The position numbers were made by a program, and so were the translations under genes. A model generated the notes under the pieces. That model ran no database searches. It was not told where the DNA came from and was given only the letters and a program-made list of their open reading frames with translations. A stretch of DNA of 64,000 bases from Ectocarpus siliculosus (taxonomy: Eukaryota > Sar > Phaeophyceae > Ectocarpales > Ectocarpaceae): NCBI GenBank assembly GCA_000310025.1, contig FN649737.1:2587133-2651132 (forward strand), written 5' to 3'. Below are positions 1 to 12,000 of the stretch, piece after piece. Position 1 is the first letter of the stretch; each line of letters opens with the position of its first letter.

Positions 1-3000
1 CCCACGATCGACAAAGACAAAAACGACAACGGAACTTCTCCGAAGGTCAAACCAGAACGGCACCCTGATGGTCATCCTTCTGATCCGCAGCCCGAAATGA
101 CGCCTGCGCCGATGGCCGCCACGCCCGACCCATCTACCGCAGAACCGGTAGAAACAATGGCGGCAGCGGGAATGCAACAAAGCGACATCGATGCGTCGCC
201 CCCCTGCCCTTCGCCACCCAAATCGCCGAGAAGTTCTCCCCCTGCGCGCGAGGCATTCCCCGTCATTTTTGTTGGGTTCGGGTTCGGCGCCCACTCCCTC
301 TTACACCTTGCAGCCGGTCCCCTGCGAACCCGCTCGCAGCCCCCGAGACGGCAGCCTAGGGACAACTGCGGCGGTGGATGTAGTGACGTTGATGATTTTG
401 GTGGTTGTTTTTCTGTCGAAAGCGGTTTCCACGGCGACAACGACGACAGTGGCATTGGGGATCATGAACAACAGCGAGATGGCGGCAATGGCGGTGGTGG
501 AGGTACCGCGAGTGACGGCCGCCTCGCTTCGGTGCTCTACCACAAAGGGCTTCGAGTCGGCGGGCTAGTGCTTGTGAACGGGTTTTTTGCCTTGGACGAG
601 CAGTCTACGCAGGCAAGATGTGGTTAAAGACCCTTGGTCCTCGAGTTTGCTTCTTGCGGTGGCTGGGTTTGTTGGTGGGGTGAGGCGCGCAAACTCTGGT
701 TGGCGTTTCCACACCACGGCTTGATAGGTTGGCCGCACCTGCGAGCTGAAGGCGTCAGATCACCGAGATTGTTTAGAACAAATCGTTCGTTGGCATCACA
801 ACGAGAGGAGAAAACGCATTTGTCATTCCATCACCTGACTGTAGCAGTGCGTCAGTCGGGCACGATCCGACGTGTACGTATACGGATGTGCTGGAACGAG
901 CGGCGGCTCGGACTGGGGAGGTTCATAGGTTGGTCTTGATCGAAGCCTGGTGAAGTATTTACGATGTGCCCATGATCATCACGAACGTCACCACTTATGT
1001 CGCATCGTCCGATCACCACATGTTAAAAATATTCTTTGAAACAGGTCATTGGCAACCTCAGGCAGGCGTTCTGCGACCAGAGTGACGGCCTCGCCAGAAC
1101 CGAGGCAATCGCTTCACTCCTTTTCTCCGAGAACTACCAGACAGGCCGGGTAGCAGCATCAACAGCGGCTTCTTCATCCATCGTAAATTCATATCCCTTT
1201 CTCGAGACAAGAGAGGCGTTTTGCCTCGATGCACCCGTTTCCGCCTACCCTCGTCCGCAAAATCAACTTGGCTTTACTTCAAGAACAGCAGGTCTCTTGC
1301 CAGATGGAACAACATTTAACGACATGCAGCAGAGGCATCCCGCGCGTTTCCCCTCGGATAAGGCGCACCAACAGGCCGAGGTTAGTCTGGAGTCGGTGCT
1401 AAGAGAGATGGACGAAAACGGCCAGGAGCGGAAGCAACGGCTGCTCCGGCGGCACCAACGACAACAAAAGCAGGCCAGTCAATCTGACAGCGCTTTGCCC
1501 AGTGCCGACGAAGGGTTCAACGTCGCTGGTGAACAGGAAGAGGAGGAAGAGTTCGAATCGAAACTCGGCGAAGAATGTGATGACGGCCAATGGCCATCGC
1601 CACAACATGGACGCACCACTTCTTCTTCCTCTTCCGAGGGTTTGGATGCGGGTTTCAACTATTTCGCGCAAAGGTTGGCCCTGGCGGCAAGCGTTTCGAT
1701 CCTCGACGGCCTCATTCTGAACGGCAGAGGTGAGTTCGTCGAGCTCGCAACGAAGGTGGGGGGGAGGGAGAGGGGTCTCTACAGGTGGCGTTGGTCCTAT
1801 TTCGAACCCGTCATTCACAGAGACTATTTCTGTGTGCTGAACCCATTTGGTACCAGTTTCAACCCTAGCGGTTGGGAGATTACTTGAGCACCATCGATTT
1901 TCAACCAGTGTAGGGCGGCCAATATCAATAGAACACGACACGATGACATTCCTACCATGGCCCCACACTTCATTGCGGGTATCGCTATTCCGTACTGGTA
2001 AGCTACTGGGCGACCAAAAGAAATTCACATCCCTGTGTATAAATGGTACTGCTACCACATCGTTTGCGAATATCGCTAATTTGTGCGGCTTCTTCGAAGT
2101 ATGTGTAAGATGGCGTCGGTTCGAAACGGTCGACTCTCATGACTGCCCTGCGTGCGTGTTATGGGCCGCAAGCAGTCGAAGCAAATCGTTGTGCTGCTTC
2201 TCTGTACTTGGTCGTCGCCTCCAGTGAGCAGGATTACAGAGGTCACGCCATAACTAGAGTCCTCCTTGTTATGCGCGTGCTCGCTCTCGTCTCTGCCTTT
2301 TTGCTTGCATGTACGGTTCAGGCAGTGATGGTAGCTGGAGTGGCAGCGTTTCGTCCGGGCATACAGGCGTGAGCGGTGGTACCGGCAGCGGTCGGGTGAT
2401 CGATGAGGTTAAACGCACGGGACTGCCGCTTTTGATGGTGCAAGGAACGGAGGACGCCCTAATTGGGTCGCCTCTCGCGCTGGTGCTTAAGCAGGAGGTA
2501 GGGACATTCATATGACAAATACAACTGTTTGACTGCACCATGTGAAGTCCTCCTTCTGAATTGCAAGTTTCTTCGTGGTGTCATACGCATGGCGGTTGCT
2601 TTGTAGGTTCGGAAAGTTTTGAGGGCGTTTGCCCGGGAATTTTCGCCCCCGCTGTGTTGCGCCCGCCCTTTGGGTAGTTGAATTTATCATCGGATGTTGA
2701 CCGTGCCGTCGGTCTTTGCAGCTGCTATCGGACGAAGCTGTCGATGCCGAAGCTGGAAGCGTGCTGGAATGCCTCATGCCAACGCCACCGGGCATTTCGC
2801 CAGGCGGTAGGGTGCACGGCGAGCAAACCGTAACACCGACGTCGTCGGTGGGAGGGGCAGAGGACGCAAAGGGAAACACGAGTGCCGACGGTGACGGGGG
2901 AAATGAGGACAGGAGTCGAGGAAGCGACGTCGCTGAACAAGGGCGAGGAGGACACGGCTTGCTCCGCGCGCACACGTGCTGGGTGAAAGCTGGCCACGAT

Positions 3001-3045
3001 GTGCTGCACGAGAGGGGACCCTTCCTGCGCGCTTTGCTCAATAAG
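1..3045 (+). other. Exons 1-4: alpha/beta-hydrolase-like domain lacking the nucleophile serine
   Basis: Exons are 1-612 (left edge, in frame from base 1), 1045-1729, 2322-2497 and 2722-3045. The nucleophile elbow at about 265-300 reads VIFVGFGFGAHSLLHLA: the usual G-x-S-x-G is G-F-G-F-G, so the serine is glycine. A following strand reads GLVLVNGFFALDEQS. The acid loop in exon 3 reads LPLLMVQGTEDALI and the histidine loop in exon 4 reads CWVKAGHDVLHERGPFL, both in the expected order for the fold. The family assignment follows from these three landmarks; loss of catalysis is inferred. The first intron appears to use a GC donor (CAG|GCAAGA) with a normal AG acceptor at 1044. Exon 2 ends in a polyglutamate stretch and basic, coiled-coil-like sequence that interrupts the fold. 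Confidence 0.7.
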
Positions 3046-6000
3046 GTGGACACGTGCAGACTGCTTACCTCCTGAACTACTCCCCCACAATGAGACCCAA
3101 TATGTGATGATCATGCCTTCCGGCACCCTTATTCTCAAGGACCAATGATCTCAAGGGTACAACGAAAAGTGCGTCCACCATTGCCCCTTTTTCCTGTGTC
3201 AAGAGGTTGCAACCCCCGTCGCGAGAAATGTGGGGGTTGAACGGGTACTAATCTCACACTCCCAGATGGTTAAAACGAAACAAGCCGAACAATGTTCTAT
3301 TTTCCCCCATTGCCATTGCCTTTCTTCGCGGTTTACGCATGATTTAGGCGATATACGCTTGTCACGGGCGCGACGCCCCGCCGACTCGCTTTCCCGAAGG
3401 AACCGAAAGCCCAACCAATGAAGGTGCTCGCATCAACCGTGGTGGCGCCGATGTTGCTAAAGACGCTGGTGACGGTGGGCAAGGACATGCTCTGTCACCG
3501 TTGCTGCAAGCCGACAGCGCCGCATCGCGGGGCAGCAGCAGCGAGGGAAGACCGGAGTGGCTTGATGACGGCGATAGAAACAGCAGCAGCAGCCAGGAGG
3601 CAAGAAGACTGTTCTACCGCCGGGAAGAAGGAGTAGCTGAACGGAACGCAGAATCAACTGCGTGTGCCACCGGCGCTAACGGTGGTTCTAGTACCGGTGG
3701 AGCTGCAGATGCCGCAGGCGATGACTCTCTGGGTTCGCCGCATGCAGAAAACAACAGCACGTGCTGGCCTAATGTAAGGGCTGGGAGAGATTCGGCAGTC
3801 GACGGCGGTCCTAGCGCCGGAGGCGGTACGGCCGTGGAAAGAGTAAATCCTCCGTCCACGACGAATACCGGCTCTGGGTCGGCTGGCTCATCCGTGCAGA
3901 CGTCGGCAGCCACCAGCGTCCTCATGGGCCGGGCGCCGAAGCTAGTTGACTTCTTCGACCTGGAAGACGAGGGTTCGAGGCGAGAGTTCCAAGAAGCCAG
4001 GGACTACCTCGAAGAGTGGCGCGAGTTCAGTATCGACAGGGCTATCGTGACCGCCGGGCTCGGGGCGACCGGCGAACGCTTGGCCGCTCTGGACCTGCCT
4101 CTAGTGGCACGGTACACGTTCCAGGTGAGCACTCGCCACCAGGAGGCTCACTGATGTTCTCGTTCGTGTCGTTTTGGACCTAGTCTTGGCGTGCCAGTCT
4201 GCCAAGTCGTTCTTATTTTTCGCGTTTTCTGACGCTCCGCCCGAGTCTACCGATGCTGCCTTGTCGATTGATGGCTTCGCGCTCAATGTGCGGTTTTGCG
4301 AACGGCCTGTGTACGCATCTGTGAATAAACAACTGACCTTATTCCTAGCCTCCTCGCTGCAATAGCCCTTGCCCTGCCCGCCTCAGCTACTGCCTTGGTT
4401 AACACCCCGTGATGCCATTTCAGACGATGAAAGAGTGCTGGAGATGCCGAGCGCTCGTGGTCGAGGTCACTCGCCTCGATCTTGGCATGCGCAAGAGGCA
4501 AGCCCACACGCGCGAGCAGCTGGCCCTTTCCATCCGCACCGTGAACAACATGGTCCGCACCCTCCGCAAGAGCAACAGCAGCAGCAACAACCAACACCGC
4601 GACACGACCAACAGCGGCGACAACGCCGCCGCCGCCGGCGCCGCCACTGCTGAGAACAACGGCAACCAGCAGGACCTTCTCCACCTCGAGCCCCTCGATC
4701 AGCAGGCACTGAAGGCCGAGATCGCGGCCGCGGAGGGCTCCAGGGCGACCAACTACGCGGCCTGCCGCAAGCTGCGGCGTACCGGGGCGGTCTTCGCCGC
4801 CCGGCGGGAACGACTCGAGTCGACGCTGGCCTTCCTGACGGGGCGAGTGCGGGGCTCGCTGCTGTCGCTGGAGCGGATTATGGGGCAGCTCCGGAAGCAC
4901 CTCGCGCTCGCGAGGGTGCAGGAGAGAGTCTTCCACGAGGAGGTGGTCAAGGGCGAGAGGATGGGGCTGAAGGCTCGCCGGCGCCTTGAAGTGGTCCGGG
5001 AGCAGCTTTCGACGTTGGGTGTACACCCGCACAAGGTGGAAGTCTTTGACAGAGCTTGGTTGTTTCTTTTCGGGTCCAATGCAACAACCATTCACACCAC
5101 GCGTCCAAATTGTATGAACTGGACTACCATCCTCTTGGGAATCGATGTGGAAACTGTCTTTGGGGGACAAAAGTAGCAACTCGGGGGAACGGCTGCGCCA
5201 CAGCTGGAGGACGATGTGACTGTTGGTGTGATGATATCGATGTTTCGACCTCACAGATGCGACAATTGTCGTGCCTTGCGAACTTCTATATATCTGAACG
5301 CGAAGGCTTGAGCATGTAGCCACAATACATTGTTCCCAAGATGCGTTCATCACTGCACTTCCCCTCGCGCCCTTGTCTTCAATGTCCTCAATGAATCATC
5401 ACGTGGCATAGTGGACAGACTCGGATGCGTGGCAGCCAGGCTACATGCAGAGACACGAAACGGCGGAGCTGGTCAAAATGCTCGAGGCAGAGGGTCGCAC
5501 CCTCCAGACGGCCGCGGACGAAGCCTGCGAACAGAGTGAACGCGCTCGAGAGCTCCACGAGAATATCTTCCAGCAGGAGTCCACTCTGGTGTCCACGATG
5601 CAAGGCGTGGGTGCGCTGTTCAGTCTCCTGAACACCGCCCTGGAAGACGAGAACTTCGTCAGGGACGCGGAGACTGTAGTGGAGGCACAAACGGCGCTCG
5701 AGCAGGAGGTGTTAGGGCTCGGCAGCGGGAAGGCGGGACGAATAGGCAAGCGAAACCAACGAGGAAAAGGGCTGCTATCGGCAGAGACGCGCGTGAGGGC
5801 CACGCCTCACCGCAACCGAACGCCGGACGAGAAAAGGTGGGTGGCCCTGGACGCGGTGGTTAACCCTCAGCTATACCACCACGTTACCCTCGCCGAGGCC
5901 GAGGAGATGCGCTGGGACGCCCTGTACTACACACGACTGGACCGGGAGGATATCCTCCGGGTGCTGTCGCTTCCGCCGCAGGTGCAGCTGGCCCTGCCGT

Positions 6001-9000
6001 TCCTGCACACTCCTGACGAGGTCGCCGCGCACGAGCTCCTCGCCCGGTACTCGCTCGGCATCAGCGCCGACCACTTCGCGCAGCAGGACAAGACTAGCCA
6101 AGACGCCTGCGAGAATCCGAACACGGCTTCTGCGTCTTCCTCCATGACTGCGGCGGCGGAGGCGGCCGGCGACGACAAAACCGCGCCGGGCAGCGCTACC
6201 GCAAAAGGAGCGGGAACTTCCCGCCCTGGCTGGCGGGACGACATCCTTGCACGCGCCACTCAGCGAGTCTTGGTTTGCATGTGGCGCGCCGCAGAGGCGG
6301 AGCTAGCGTCTCCCGAAGACCGAGACGACGAGGAGGCCATCTGGTGCGTGCTGGATCGGAAACTGCGACCGCAGCTGTACCGCGACTCCGACGAAAGCGC
6401 CGCTGACAGAGCCGAAGAGCTGCATTGCGAGGCTGACGCCCGGGAGGACGCGCGCCATACCTGGCTGACGACCCCCAAGGGTACTTCCCCTAGGAATCCC
6501 GCCGCCGCCCAAAATCTATCAAATGTCGGGGGTAGCAGACACAAGATCGAAATCGTTGTCGAGCAGCAACGGACAGCCGAGGGCGTGGCTGCCCTGAGAA
6601 GGGTATCCGAAGACCGCGAAATGCTAGTACACGGGGTTGCTGACTCTTTCAGCGAAGAATACCTCAAGGCCTTGGCCGCGTCGGTGTCGGTAGGCGGGTT
6701 GCCAGAGGTTGGCGTGTTAGAAACAGGCCGAGAACCAGAAGGGGATCGAGGGTTGAAGGCGACACCAGGGGGGCAAAATGGTGAACCGGGAGCTACAGCA
6801 GTAACGAGGGACACTGGAGACGATGAAGCGCGCATGGATGCAGCACGGCCACGAGAGAGTAGTCAAGCAGCGGGAGACGATGGCGACCGCAACGAGAAAG
6901 AGGGCGAACAGCAAGAGCGACGCAGCCGCAGCCGCCGCCTCGTGGAGACCGTACAGAGAGTCCTGCCTCGGTTTCTCGTCGCCGAGGAGGAGACTCCTCT
7001 CGGGCGGGACATGACTCGGTCTCTCGCGATGCTGCAAGAGGTAGCCCTACGCCTGGGAAGAGGGCAGCGGGACATCTTTTCGGGCTTAAACCCGCAGACC
7101 GCCCTTGCCGCCCTTCGGTCCCCGCCGCCGTCGACAGCGGGAAAGCCGGCATCCAACCCCCGAACGGAGGAGAATGGCAGCCGTTCCGGCATTATCGCCG
7201 CAGAAGGAGGCGGAGAGAGTGGGATGCCGAGGGAAGAAGCTCCGTGCATCGGACGAGATGAGGGAAGTGTCTGCGGAGCTGCTGAAGGTACTCCAGGGAA
7301 CACGAGAGACGGTACTGAAGGAGGCAGGTCGGCTACCAGCAAGCCTGACAGAACGGTGGACAGGGTAGACCCTCGACAACAACGGTTGGCAGATGAGGCG
7401 AAATCCATGTCGGACTCCGGGCATTGTTACGACAGCTGCAACTACAGCGCAATGTCAGATACGCCACGAAAGCTCGAAAAGGTGTTCGGTTCCTGGGAAG
7501 AGATACATCCAGCCGCGCTCGGGGTGCATTCTCAGGAGAAGGCGTTCCGGACGGGGGACGGAGAAGGAATGCATCCGGCGAGCTTCCGGAGGGATTCCAC
7601 AAGCGATGGTATGCATGACCCTACGGATGCATGTACCCCGCCCAAGGTTTCTCCGGTACCTTTGTAGGGACAGTATTGGTTATGGCCCTTACCTTGAAAC
7701 AACACGGTAGAGGTGTGCTATTTTTGTGGATCTACGTCTCTTGCGGCGAAATCTATTTTATCGGTCTTTTTGGTTGGAGACGTCGTCACATGCCAAAGAA
7801 AGCGCAGACGAGGGTGTGGACGGTGGTTGTCGACGACAGTCCTGCCTGCATCTCCGAACCTTTGCAAACGACGGGATGCAAAGCGTTCCGGTCGTGCAGT
7901 ACCTTGACTGCAGCCATTCAGCGTTCTTCGTGTGCAGAAAATCCTGGGAAGCTCCAAAAATAGGAAGAGAAATCATCCCGCATCCCTAGTCGGAACCTCG
8001 CGGAACAAAGCATGCCAGAAAGTTCTCGACTTGGAGCTCTTTGTCCACCTACGCCTGTTTCTCATACCTTCAGGACCCCCCCCGCCACGCCGTGAATACC
8101 GTAGACGACACAAGATAACACACCCACATAAGAACCCCCCCCCCCCCACAGAATACGACACCCCGGTGATGATTTTCGGCGTTTCTGACAACCATCGATT
8201 TATCACCGGGGCTACATAAGATAACACACCCCTTGAAGTCACGCCGCAGGCTCCTCCGTCTATCACCGGGGTGATACAACATCTGCCGCGTGGGCATGTG
8301 GGTACTTCACACACACAACATCTGGTAGCTCTATTTTGGTCGTACCCAATAGATAGCAAGGTATGCAGGAGCCTACTTTTTTTGTGTGGGGGGGCAGGAC
8401 GGATGGCACACCGAGTCATGTGCTCAGGAGTTTCGTCACCTCCGTTGAGCTCCTTTACTTAACCACATTCCGCAGAACCACAAGTCATGAAGTGTTCGTA
8501 CAGGCATTGCTTCACACCCTCGCAATACCAACCAAGTGTGCAGCAGCAGCGGTTCAACTCTACAAGAAGTGTTGTAACACCTTTTTATCACACACCCTCA
8601 TTATCACACCCTGTGGGTATTCGGACGCCCCTTACCCCCTCATTTATCTCACCCCCTCGTTTATCACACCCTGTGCGTGTTCGGACGTGCTATCACACCC
8701 ACTGGTTTATCACCCCCCCTTAAGAGCGTAAGCGAGCTGCACTTTATCACCCGGGGTACATAAGATACCACACCCCCCACAGGATACCACACCCGGTGAT
8801 AATATTTTTAAAGCCCAAAATGTTGTTCTCGGGGTGTGTTACCTGGTGTCGTCTACGGTAATGACCGCGTGAGGCGAAAAACCTAGCAAGATATACTGTT
8901 CGATGATTCCTACCCCCGCTCCCTTGTGTTTCTTCCGCAGGAGACAGCATTGGCTCTACCCGATCGTCCGTGCTCACAGCACCTGGGTTTACTCCTTTCT

Positions 9001-12000
9001 ACGACGTCCGTCACCACCACGACAACATCTTGAGCGCATCGCTAGACCCCCTAGACATCCTGACCGGAGAAGGGCACCCAGGGGCCGCACCAGAGAGGTT
9101 GTCATACGAGGCAAGCGGCGGGAACAATTTAATCGCGGCTGGGATGGACAGGGTCGGAGATTTTGATCCCGGAGAGGTGAGACGATTGGAGCTCATTACC
9201 GAACTTCCCTAATCATCCTGTGGCACAGTACAGCGGCCGTTTGGCGTATGCTGAACTTCGTCGATCCCAACTGGCGTAACGCTGGCATGGAAGGCCCTTT
9301 TCAAGTGCTCAACTTGGTGTTTCTATATCGCATTTCGTGTGAGAATGCGGATGCCGAAATCAGGGGTTGTACCGGAAGACCTAAGGGTAGGGGACGACGA
9401 GGTCTTGCAACAGGCTACGACGTAAGGCCTTCGTCCCCTTGCGTGTGGGAGGTTTCGCACGGTTGCATGAGTGGAAAGCTCTCAGCGAATCGTTTTAATT
9501 CACAGCCACCAACAACCTTCTTCGTCAGTTTTCGCAGCGGTTCTTCCAAACGATCCGGGCGCTTAATCTTGATGGCTGCAGCTCGCGCCTCGATGATACA
9601 CACTTGCTCGCTCTTTGAGTGCCAATACTCGCGACCTACGCGTTGAAAGATGGTACTCGTGGCGGCACTCCGGTTCATATCTTGTTGCTGTGAATCATGA
9701 TGGGTGCGATGCTTTGTATTTCGTCGGCGCTATCCCCGAAAGCAACGTCGGTGTTCCCTTGTTCTTAAACGAGAAGGTGCAGCGCCGGGGACTGCTTGTC
9801 GCCTCTCGAAGGCGCACGTGCTTGTTAGAAGTAGACACGTCCGAGCTTCAAGCTGGCCAGAGCAAGGCCTACGCGTTCGAGGTCGGACCGTACGGCACCG
9901 GAGGCGGCGGCGGCGGCGGCAGCAGCAACAGCAGTGATGCCGGCAGCAGCGGCAGCGTTGAGCAGCAAAACAACAGTTCGGTGGGTGGGGACAGCCAAGA
10001 TAGCGAAACAGGATCGACAGGAGTTACCGCCGAGGCCGCCAAGGTGTGTGCGCCCGACGACCACCAGGTTACCAAAGGAACATCGTGCCAAGGCTCGAGA
10101 AACGATTGCTTCCTCCCTTGTAAAGTCATGTACACGGTTTTCGCTCTCGACGTGAAACGATTTGGGTGCTCGAACTGTTTTTTTTCTCACTCGTTCCCTC
10201 TACGGACACGAAATAATGTCCACAGCTAAATATGCTCAGCTCCATTGAAATTTGTTTCGGTTGTGCGCCTACGGAACTGCGAAAAGCTCATGCACACAAC
10301 ACCTCTTTCTCATTTCATGATGTCGAAGCTGTTCGTACCTGTCGACTTCTTTTTTCTAGGTTGTGGTCGGTATCGCCGTGACAGTTGTGTTCCAGGGAAA
10401 TTTCGAGACCGACGGCTATCGCCTCGGCCGACTCGCCGCCGGATTGTACCGCATGCCACCCGCGTTCGGGCAGGGACAGGCCGAAGACGGAGCGGAGCTC
10501 CCTCAGGTGATAAAACTTGTTGTGGGTGGCGGGGTTGAGCCGGGCTTGTATACGCTCAGCGAGCGTGGGGCTCGTGTTGGCATGCGATCATGGGATGTCT
10601 GCAGCTAGAGCGGGCATAGACAGCCCGTCACGGTCTACAGGGTGGTGCTTCTGCGTTTCGACATGGTGGTGACGGGCATGGTCCTTTACTATTGAAAGCG
10701 CGAAGGCAGCATCAGACCCTTTTTCCAGTTCTTTACGACGGTACTTGCAGGTTGGGTTCGGTCTCATCGATACGCTGAACACATACAGCGTACAGCTGCA
10801 CTTTGTTTGTCCTACGGGCGTATTGCCGAGAATTCGCCACGCGGAAGAGCAACCTTTCCCACACAACTCAACCTCCTCCCGATCCCGCCTCCACCTTTCC
10901 CGCGTCAACGCCCCTGTTTTTGCTCCTAACTGTGCCGTTTTGTAGCCAGTGGGGTTCGCCCCGTACTCTCTGCAGTCTCTCAACACTCCAGAGTCGATCG
11001 GAAGGGTAATGATATTCCACCAGCCTCGGGTGCACCCCGTGCGGGCGGGGCGGTTTCAGGTGATAGTGTGGTAGGAGAACAGCTGTGATGGCATACTCCC
11101 GTGGCACTGTTGTTGTGGAGGCCGCCGGTATTTCCCTGCCGAATGATGACTATCAATCAGACACCCTCCCCCCGATCCTATTCCGTTGCGGTTGCAGTAT
11201 TATTGGCCGTGCGTCCTGATTCCGGTTGGTGTGATGCGAAATACTGTGCAGCTGTTGCAACGCGTTGGAATCACTCCCGTACACCGACAAACTAAACCTG
11301 TGGCTGCCTCTAGAGTTGATTCGTTTCTTGTGCGCTTGCGGTACTGCCCGTTGCGGCAGTTGGCAGTGCTATTTGAATCAACACGTGGGGGCTTTTCTCC
11401 CTCATCTTTGTGCAGGTGGTGATCGGTGCAGCGTCGCGTGTGAAGTACAGCCTTAGCGTTGTGGCCGCCACGGCCATCGATGCGTTCGCTGCTTTCGACG
11501 AGAGCATGAAGGAGGCCAAGCGCATGCAAAAACGTCTCCCCTCGCTCATGGAAGAAATAGAGGTGTTGAAGGTAGGCTTCTCTCCCAGTCCCTGCTTTGA
11601 AATGAATTTGAAGGCCTTATGAGTGTCATGCTGCCAAATGCGCGGAAGTCCCTATAGTTTTTCATATCACCGGGGGCGAAACTCACGCACGCAAGAACAG
11701 CGATCGATGACTGTTGCAGAAAATGGGAGATTTGAAGGAAAAGATTCACAGGACTATCTCCGACGACGAAAAGGAGCGATAATTGCACAATTCAGCACGA
11801 ACTCCCGAAGCCTGCACCCCTTCATATCTACTGCATCACGAAGGCGACCTTAGTCACACTTCGTTGTAACCCTTTAAAGGAGATTGCTAGGACGACGCGA
11901 GAAATCGTTGCACTAAATATCTTTCCCTGGTCGACGGACTCTCGTCAATAGTTAATGTCTCGTCAATAGTTAATGGCTCGCCGCTGACTTTTCCGGACGC

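Noticed and set aside
4283-5353. Minus-strand frame of 356 codons
   Set aside because: It lies antisense to a well-supported exon (4424-5035), is His/Leu/Pro-rich and shows no domain.
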